This document shows, piece after piece, positions 59,392-64,000 of a stretch of DNA of 64,000 bases. The stretch comes from Clostridiales bacterium (GTDB lineage Bacteria > Bacillota > Clostridia > Monoglobales > Monoglobaceae). The stretch spans positions 86,642-150,641 of the forward strand of contig JAHZIG010000006.1 of NCBI GenBank assembly GCA_019419865.1, written 5' to 3'. Positions within the stretch are counted from its first letter, which is position 1. Every line of letters begins with the position of its first letter. The notes under the pieces were generated by a model. That model had not been told where the DNA came from. It worked only from the letters and a program-made list of their open reading frames with translations, and did no database searches. The position numbers were made by a program, and so were the translations under genes.

Positions 59392-60982
59392 CAACGCGGA
59401 GTATTGGGCTAACCGGTTCGCTATGCTCAAGGACGCGCAGTATAAGAAAGCCGACGAATACGTAAAAGAGCTTGGAAAGGTATACAGACAGATACGCTCA
59501 GACCTCGAGAAAGACCTTGCCAAATGGTATAATCGTTTGGCGGAGAATAACGAGGTATCCCTTGCGGAGGCTAAGCGTATGCTCGACAACGAGGAACTCG
59601 AAGAGTTTAAATGGACGGTCGAGCAGTACATAGAACGCGCCTCAGACGCGGGGCTTGCAAGAAAGTATATGAAAGAGCTTGAGAACGCGAGCGCAAGGGT
59701 CCATATTCGCCGTTTAGAGGCTATGGAGCTTCAAATCGAATATTATGTCGCCTTGCTTATGAACAGCGAGGAAAAGGGAATAAACGAGCTTCTGAGCGGT
59801 CTCTATTCGGATACGTATTATCAGGCGATATATGAAATACAAAAGGGATCCGGCATAGGCGCGGAGTTTACGGCGCTCAATACTCAGGCTATCGAGAATA
59901 TAATGCTAAAGCCCTGGGCCGACGACGGTCTGAGCTTTGGCAAGCGGATACGAGAGAAATACGGTCCGGAGTTTGTAAACAGGCTCAGTAAGACGCTTTC
60001 AAGGTCGCTGATCAGCGGCGATTCACAGAGGAAGCTGGCAAGGTCGCTTGAAAAAGATTTCGACCTCGCGGAGGGTCAGGCCGAGCGGCTGATACAGACC
60101 GAGAGCGCGTTCTTTATCGAGGCGGCGACGCTGAAATCATACGAAGAGACGGGCGTAGACGAATACAAGATAATCGCGACGCTGGACTATAAGACCAGCG
60201 AGATATGCAGAAGTATGGACGGCAAAGTCTTCAGCCGCAAAGACGCGGTGATCGGCGTAAATTGCCCGCCGTTTCACTGTAGGTGCAGGACTACGACGGT
60301 TCCGCTCACGGGCTACGAGGATATGTTCGAGCCGGGAGAGAGGGTAGCGAGAAACGCGGACGGCAAGATATATTACGTGCCGGAGGATATGACTTATCCC
60401 GAATGGTACAAGAAATATGTCGAAAGCGACCCGGAGGAAGCGCTCAAGGTCAAGAAGCTTAAGAACAGAAGAGCCGACGAAGAGCAGTACGAGCGGTACA
60501 AGAAGCGTTTGGGTAAAGAAAACGTGCCGGAGACGCTTGACATGTGGCAGGAAAAGAAGTACACTGATGATGAGTGGTGGACGGACACAAAAGGCTTTTA
60601 CAGGTATAAGGGCGAGAATCCTAAAGCCGATAGGAAAGCCTATGAGTGCGCAACGGAGTTAAAAGAAAGAGGCGTAAGAGGCGATATACATATACCGCCT
60701 AAAGAGATTGATATATCGGAGCTTGGCTTTGACGATCATCATGTCAATGCAGAGAGCGAACATAAAGTAACTGAGGAAGAGGCTAAGGCGTTTGTTAAAA
60801 ACGCAAAAATGTCGCACACTGTTTGGCAAGAACAATATGAAAACTATTACAGTGAAGAAGGCGCCGCGTATGTTAACGTTGAAGACGAAAATAACAAGTT
60901 TATCAGAACGGCATATAAGAGAGAGCAATTTGAAGGCGAGCCTGAAATAATCATGGAGGTGTTAGGAAAACATGGCATATGA
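59381..60982 (+). CDS. Head morphogenesis protein (SPP1 gp7/Mu F-like) with C-terminal nuclease-like domain
   Basis: The 533-aa protein starts at ATG 59381, overlapping the portal gene. Residues about 1-330 are the minor head protein, helical at first. It then has the Mu-F motif with YKTSEICRSMDGKVF and VNCPPFHCRCRTTT. Residues about 410-533 are an extra domain with FDDHHVNAESEHKVTEEEAK, YYSEEGAAYVNVE and FIRTAYKREQFEG. These resemble the phage-borne barnase/EndoU/colicin-RelE-like (PBECR) nuclease domains often attached to injected head proteins. The DNA coding for this tail is more AT-rich than the head part. Confidence 0.88.
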   Translation: MPNNNAEYWANRFAMLKDAQYKKADEYVKELGKVYRQIRSDLEKDLAKWYNRLAENNEVSLAEAKRMLDNEELEEFKWTVEQYIERASDAGLARKYMKELENASARVHIRRLEAMELQIEYYVALLMNSEEKGINELLSGLYSDTYYQAIYEIQKGSGIGAEFTALNTQAIENIMLKPWADDGLSFGKRIREKYGPEFVNRLSKTLSRSLISGDSQRKLARSLEKDFDLAEGQAERLIQTESAFFIEAATLKSYEETGVDEYKIIATLDYKTSEICRSMDGKVFSRKDAVIGVNCPPFHCRCRTTTVPLTGYEDMFEPGERVARNADGKIYYVPEDMTYPEWYKKYVESDPEEALKVKKLKNRRADEEQYERYKKRLGKENVPETLDMWQEKKYTDDEWWTDTKGFYRYKGENPKADRKAYECATELKERGVRGDIHIPPKEIDISELGFDDHHVNAESEHKVTEEEAKAFVKNAKMSHTVWQEQYENYYSEEGAAYVNVEDENNKFIRTAYKREQFEGEPEIIMEVLGKHGI

Positions 60983-61157
60983 TACAAATTATCCGGTTAC
61001 TTGTCCGATCAATGACGAAATCATAGATAAGGACGAATGTTTTGTTAGGTGTATGGCGGCTTCTATGGGGTGCCCGAAATTTAATATGCCGGGACTTCGA
61101 CCGTTTGAGGAAGAGGCCGCCATTTGCAAGGCGTGCGAATATTATCAAGACGATTAA
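60972..61157 (+). CDS. Small cysteine-rich phage protein, 61 aa
   Basis: ATG 60972 overlaps the head protein end by 11 nt. The product has six Cys (TCPINDE, ECFVRCMAASMGCPKF, ICKACEYY), suggesting a zinc-stabilised fold. Its place directly after the nuclease-like tail, and the same AT-rich composition, suggest they were acquired together; it might be an immunity or accessory factor. No homologue is recognised. Confidence 0.65.
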   Translation: MAYDTNYPVTCPINDEIIDKDECFVRCMAASMGCPKFNMPGLRPFEEEAAICKACEYYQDD

Positions 61158-61256
61158 CCGCTTGTGAAACAAGATAAACAATCAAAACTTAATCCAGACC
61201 CGAGTAAGTCTTAAAACTGCTTATTTTTTATGCTCAAAATCAGGAGGTAAGAGAAA

Positions 61257-61832
61257 ATGGAAGCATTAAAAGAGCTGTTCGGCGACGGACAACTGAGCTA
61301 CGCGGAGTTTGAAAAGGCGGTAAAGGGCAAGGGTATCGAGCTGGCCGATCTGTCCGGCGGGGCTTACGTCTCTAAGGAAAAGTACGACGGCAAGGCGAAC
61401 GAGCTGACGGTCGCCAACCAGTCCATAGCCGGGCTTAAGAAGGACCTTAAGGCCTTCGAGGGCGCGGACGTCGAGGGACTCAAGAAACAGGTCAAGGACT
61501 GGGAGGATAAGTACAACAGCGACATATACGAGCTAAAGAAGAACGCGGCCGTAGACGAAGCGATAAGGCGGGAGAACGGGCGCAACGCTAAGGCGATCAA
61601 GGCGCTTATCGACATGGACAACATAACCCTCGACGATAAGGGTAACCTTAAAGGCTTCGACTTAAGCGAGCTTAAGAAGAGCGACGCGTACTTGTTCAAC
61701 GTGGAGGAACACAAGAATCAGGGCGCGGGTGTGAGAGCTGGAGAACAGGGCGGCGAGACTAAGGCGGCCGATAAGACGGACGTCATCATAAGCAAGGCTC
61801 GCGCGATTTTGGGACTTGGAAAAGATAATTAA
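61257..61832 (+). CDS. Phage scaffolding protein (GP20-like)
   Basis: The 191-aa protein is highly charged and helical. An N-terminal MEALKELFGDGQLSYAEFEK is followed by a coiled coil (about 45-115) and a C-terminal basic end KARAILGLGKDN. This is the layout of phage minor structural GP20/scaffold proteins that direct capsid assembly. It is immediately upstream of the capsid gene. Ribosome site AGGAGGTAAG. Confidence 0.9.
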   Translation: MEALKELFGDGQLSYAEFEKAVKGKGIELADLSGGAYVSKEKYDGKANELTVANQSIAGLKKDLKAFEGADVEGLKKQVKDWEDKYNSDIYELKKNAAVDEAIRRENGRNAKAIKALIDMDNITLDDKGNLKGFDLSELKKSDAYLFNVEEHKNQGAGVRAGEQGGETKAADKTDVIISKARAILGLGKDN

Positions 61833-61867
61833 ATTAATATAAATCAATTTTAAGGAGTTGAGAGAAA

Positions 61868-62758
61868 ATGGCAAACAGCATTACATTAGCTGAAAAGTTC
61901 GTGCCTGTGATCGACGACATATACAAGCGTACGTCGGTGACCGAAGGCATGGACAGCGCGACGCAGTTAGATTTTACAGGCGTCAACGAGGTAAAGGTAC
62001 TTAAGGTATCGACGACCGGACTCGGCGACTACAGCAGGGAAGACGGCTATCCTAAGGGCGACGTTACCGCGTCGTGGGAGACGATGACCTTGAGCGAGGA
62101 GAGAGGTAAAGAGATCTCTATCGACCGTATGGACAACGAGGAGACGCTCGGTATGACCTTCGGCGCGGTCACGGGCAGGTTCGTAAGAGACTGGGTAAGT
62201 CCGGAGCTTGACGCATACAGGTTTGCAAAGTACGCGTCCGCGACGGGTATACTCACGACTACGGCGGCGAAGCTCGCTAAGGACAGCATACTCGCGGCGA
62301 TCGACGAGGGCTGCCGTGCTATGGACGAAAAGGAAGTCCCGGTAGAGGGGCGCAGGCTTTATGTGAGCAGCGACCTAAAGCCGGTACTCAATTCGGCGCT
62401 CAGCAGGCAGTGGGGTTCGGACGGTACGGTCAACACCGTGCTCGCGGGCTACAACGATATGCCGATCACCTACGTGCCTAAGTCGAGATTCTATACTCAG
62501 ATAACGTTAAACGACGGCAAGACCGCTTGGGGCTACGCTAAGACGGCTACGACCGGCGCGGACATCAACTTTATGATAATCCAGCCGGACGCTATACTTC
62601 AGGTCACGAAGTTCGCCCTGCCTAAGATATTCGACCCGGACACGAACCAGGACAAGGACGCCTGGAAGTTCCAGTTCAGGCTCTATCACGACGCGTTCGT
62701 GTACGAGAACAAGGCGAGCGGCATATATCTGCATAAGGCTCCGGCCGCTACGGGCTAA
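61868..62758 (+). CDS. Major capsid protein
   Basis: The 296-aa protein has a HK97-fold-type sequence: an N-terminal MANSITLAEKFVPVIDDIYK, a middle GKEISIDRMDNEETLGMTFG, and a C-terminal PDAILQVTKFALPKIFDPDT. It has no long N-terminal delta region; the scaffold is a separate gene. A strong AAGGAGTTGAG ribosome site fits high expression. Confidence 0.93.
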   Translation: MANSITLAEKFVPVIDDIYKRTSVTEGMDSATQLDFTGVNEVKVLKVSTTGLGDYSREDGYPKGDVTASWETMTLSEERGKEISIDRMDNEETLGMTFGAVTGRFVRDWVSPELDAYRFAKYASATGILTTTAAKLAKDSILAAIDEGCRAMDEKEVPVEGRRLYVSSDLKPVLNSALSRQWGSDGTVNTVLAGYNDMPITYVPKSRFYTQITLNDGKTAWGYAKTATTGADINFMIIQPDAILQVTKFALPKIFDPDTNQDKDAWKFQFRLYHDAFVYENKASGIYLHKAPAATG

Positions 62759-62779
62759 GAGAAAAGAGGCGGATAATCT

Positions 62780-62941
62780 ATGCTGATAACTAAAGGCGGG
62801 ATAAGCAGGAACATAGACGATAAGAACGCCGCCGTGTATATCGCAAAAGGTTATACGGCGGTAACCGGACAAGGGGTAGATAAAGATGCAGGAAAGGCTA
62901 AAACTGCTAAAACAACTGCTCGGAATAAGCGACGACAGTAA
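62780..62941 (+). CDS. Small phage protein after the capsid gene, 53 aa
   Basis: ATG 62780; the product starts MLITKGGISRNIDDKNAAVY and ends with a basic KTTARNKRRQ. It overlaps the next gene by 56 nt in another frame. A small protein of this kind (opening MLITKGG, IAKGYT motif) is common between the capsid and connector genes of clostridial phages. Function unknown. Confidence 0.6.
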   Translation: MLITKGGISRNIDDKNAAVYIAKGYTAVTGQGVDKDAGKAKTAKTTARNKRRQ

Positions 62942-63233
62942 GGACGCGATCCTCGAATACGAACTTAGTACGGTCGAGGATATGATACTAAACTACTGTA
63001 ACATTAAAGAGATACCGGACAGGCTCGAGAATATCCTTATCGGCATGTGCGCCGACTATCACCGCGCGTCCGGCTACGGCGACGAAGAGGGCGCGGGAGT
63101 AGTTAAGAGCGTGAGCGAGGGCGACACTTCGGTCTCGTACGGTTCGGCGTATTCGGTATCCGAGAATCCGGGCATGGAGTTTTTGAAGGGATATACGGCG
63201 CAGCTTAACAGATTCAGGAGGTTTGGAAAATGA
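62886..63233 (+). CDS. Head-tail connector protein (gp15/YqbG-like)
   Basis: The 115-aa helical protein contains LLGISDDSKDAILEYELSTV, DMILNYCNIKEIPDRLENIL and SVSEGDTSVSYG, the pattern of the phage head-tail connector/DUF3199 family. It is followed by the head-closure gene with a 4-nt overlap. Confidence 0.9.
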   Translation: MQERLKLLKQLLGISDDSKDAILEYELSTVEDMILNYCNIKEIPDRLENILIGMCADYHRASGYGDEEGAGVVKSVSEGDTSVSYGSAYSVSENPGMEFLKGYTAQLNRFRRFGK

Positions 63234-63586
63234 ATAGGGCTAAGGCGCTCCGTACGCTATGGACGGACAAAATGAAAATAGAAATTTCAAAATACCAAAA
63301 AGACGAAACAACAAGGCGACAATTACGCCGTACTGTAGTAGTCGCGGAGGGCGAGCCGTGCCGGGTCTCGTTTTCTTCAGCGCCGGCGGTCTCGGATCAA
63401 GATGGAGTCGCCGGACAGACTCAATCGGTCAAGCTGTTTTGCAGTCCGGATATACGGATCGAGCCGGGTTCAAGGATAACCGTAACGCGGGGCGGCAAAG
63501 AGACCGCGTACGCTATGAGCGGCGTTCCGGCAGTGTATAAGTATCATCAGGAAATCAATCTCGAGCTGTTTGAGAGGTGGGCGTAA
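63230..63586 (+). CDS. Head closure / head-tail adaptor protein
   Basis: The 118-aa beta-rich protein starts at ATG 63230 (AGGAGG upstream). It includes GEPCRVSFSSAPAVSDQDG and KLFCSPDIRIEPGSRITVTR, as in SPP1 gp16/minor capsid head-closure proteins. It overlaps the next gene by one base. Confidence 0.82.
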   Translation: MNRAKALRTLWTDKMKIEISKYQKDETTRRQLRRTVVVAEGEPCRVSFSSAPAVSDQDGVAGQTQSVKLFCSPDIRIEPGSRITVTRGGKETAYAMSGVPAVYKYHQEINLELFERWA

Positions 63587-64000
63587 TGTCAAAAGGCGGA
63601 AAATGCGAATACGACGACGTGATGAGGTTCCGGGCTAACCTTGAGAGGTTTCAAGGCAGGGAACTCGACGCGCTGGCAAGGCGTATCTGTAACACGATAG
63701 CGAAGGAGCTTTACAAAGACGTTAAAAATAATACGCCAACCGGCGTAAGGACGAAGAATCCCGGCAACCTAAAACGAAGCTGGAAGCAGTCGGCGGTAAC
63801 TAAATCAGGCGCCCATTGGACGGTCACCGTATACAACACCGCCGATTACGCTATATACGTCGAATACGGACACCGCACAAGAGATCATAAAAAATGGGTC
63901 GAAGGTCGGTTCATGTTGACGAACGCAAAGAAGCGGCTCGATCGCAAGGCGCGGATCATAATCTCTGAAGAAGTCAAAAAGAAATTAGGTGAGATGTTTG
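63586..64000 (+). CDS. HK97 gp10-like tail-completion protein, partial
   Basis: ATG 63586 overlaps the preceding stop. The visible product, about 138 residues, includes NTPTGVRTKNPGNLKRSWKQ, YNTADYAIYVEYGHRTRD and VEGRFMLTNA, which are diagnostic of the HK97-gp10 family. The gene runs past the right edge of the window, and tail genes should follow. Confidence 0.92.
   Translation, partial: MSKGGKCEYDDVMRFRANLERFQGRELDALARRICNTIAKELYKDVKNNTPTGVRTKNPGNLKRSWKQSAVTKSGAHWTVTVYNTADYAIYVEYGHRTRDHKKWVEGRFMLTNAKKRLDRKARIIISEEVKKKLGEMF

Larger units (their letters stand above)
41077..64000. mobile_element. Temperate siphophage prophage, left 23 kb
   Basis: The prophage begins at the 3' end of tRNA-Ser(GCU). 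It holds, in order, recombinase and repressor (leftward), then Cro, antirepressor, small early genes, replication genes, late regulator, terminases, portal, head genes and connectors (rightward). Gene order is that of SPP1/HK97-like siphophages of Clostridia. The tail, lysis genes and right attachment site are beyond the window. No degraded gene was seen, so it may be intact. Confidence 0.93.

Noticed and set aside
61158..61256. Hairpin plus T-run near 61201-61230 as a terminator
   Set aside because: The stem is only about 4 bp, and transcription must continue into scaffold and capsid genes.

Overview
The window is chromosomal DNA of a Bacillota, class Clostridia bacterium. The clues are Gram-positive expression signals (AGGAGG-type ribosome sites, TTGACA/TATAAT promoters at 17 bp), lipoproteins and S-layer homology (SLH) surface proteins, and two tRNA-Ser genes next to a temperate siphophage. 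The host genes are moderately GC-rich. The run of secreted carbohydrate-active proteins (pectate lyase, SGNH/sialate-esterase-like protein, polysaccharide deacetylase, SLH proteins, SLH-serpin) resembles gut pectin/fibre degraders such as Monoglobus; that taxonomic comparison is inference only.

Layout. 1-7.2 kb is host DNA: a cell-surface DHHW protein (cut by the window edge), glycogen phosphorylase, a two-gene amino-acid ABC uptake set without an ATPase, and GAPDH. 7.2 to about 18.0 kb is an AT-richer island abutting the gap terminator. It carries a large serine recombinase whose 3' end reads into that terminator, two tiny paralogous proteins, two secreted copper-amine-oxidase-N-like proteins, regulators, a D5/P4-type primase-helicase, two small ORFs, a double-HTH protein and a membrane protein with a nuclease-like motif set. 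There is no conjugation or capsid module, so it looks like a satellite or PICI-like island. 18.1-33.4 kb is a host surface-enzyme region. 33.4-40.8 kb has intergenic regions filled with a family of about 185-bp inverted-repeat elements (MITE-like). It also holds an RHH/DUF4160/DUF2442 cassette, a candidate type I toxin-antisense RNA pair, an SDR reductase, an SLH-serpin and an SLH-PstS-like protein. 40.88-41.10 kb has tRNA-Ser(UGA) and tRNA-Ser(GCU).

From 41.08 kb to the end is a prophage integrated at the 3' end of tRNA-Ser(GCU). Leftward are a serine recombinase and an S24-type repressor. Rightward are Cro, antirepressor, a replication module (DUF2800 nuclease, DUF2815, family A polymerase, VapE-like primase-helicase, VRR-NUC, SNF2-like helicase), a probable late regulator, small and large terminase, portal, head morphogenesis protein with a nuclease-like tail, scaffold, capsid and connector genes, cut at an HK97-gp10-like gene. 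The repressor region contains repeated TCCC-N6-GGGA operators.

Most notable: the convergent 20-aa hydrophobic peptide/antisense RNA locus near 35.0-35.25 kb, the MITE family that supplies stop codons to neighbouring genes, the candidate defence protein at 16.1-18.0 kb, a dense CTCCCTAAA cluster at 33.6-34.0 kb, and two separate serine recombinases whose reading frames end in host sequence at the insertion point.
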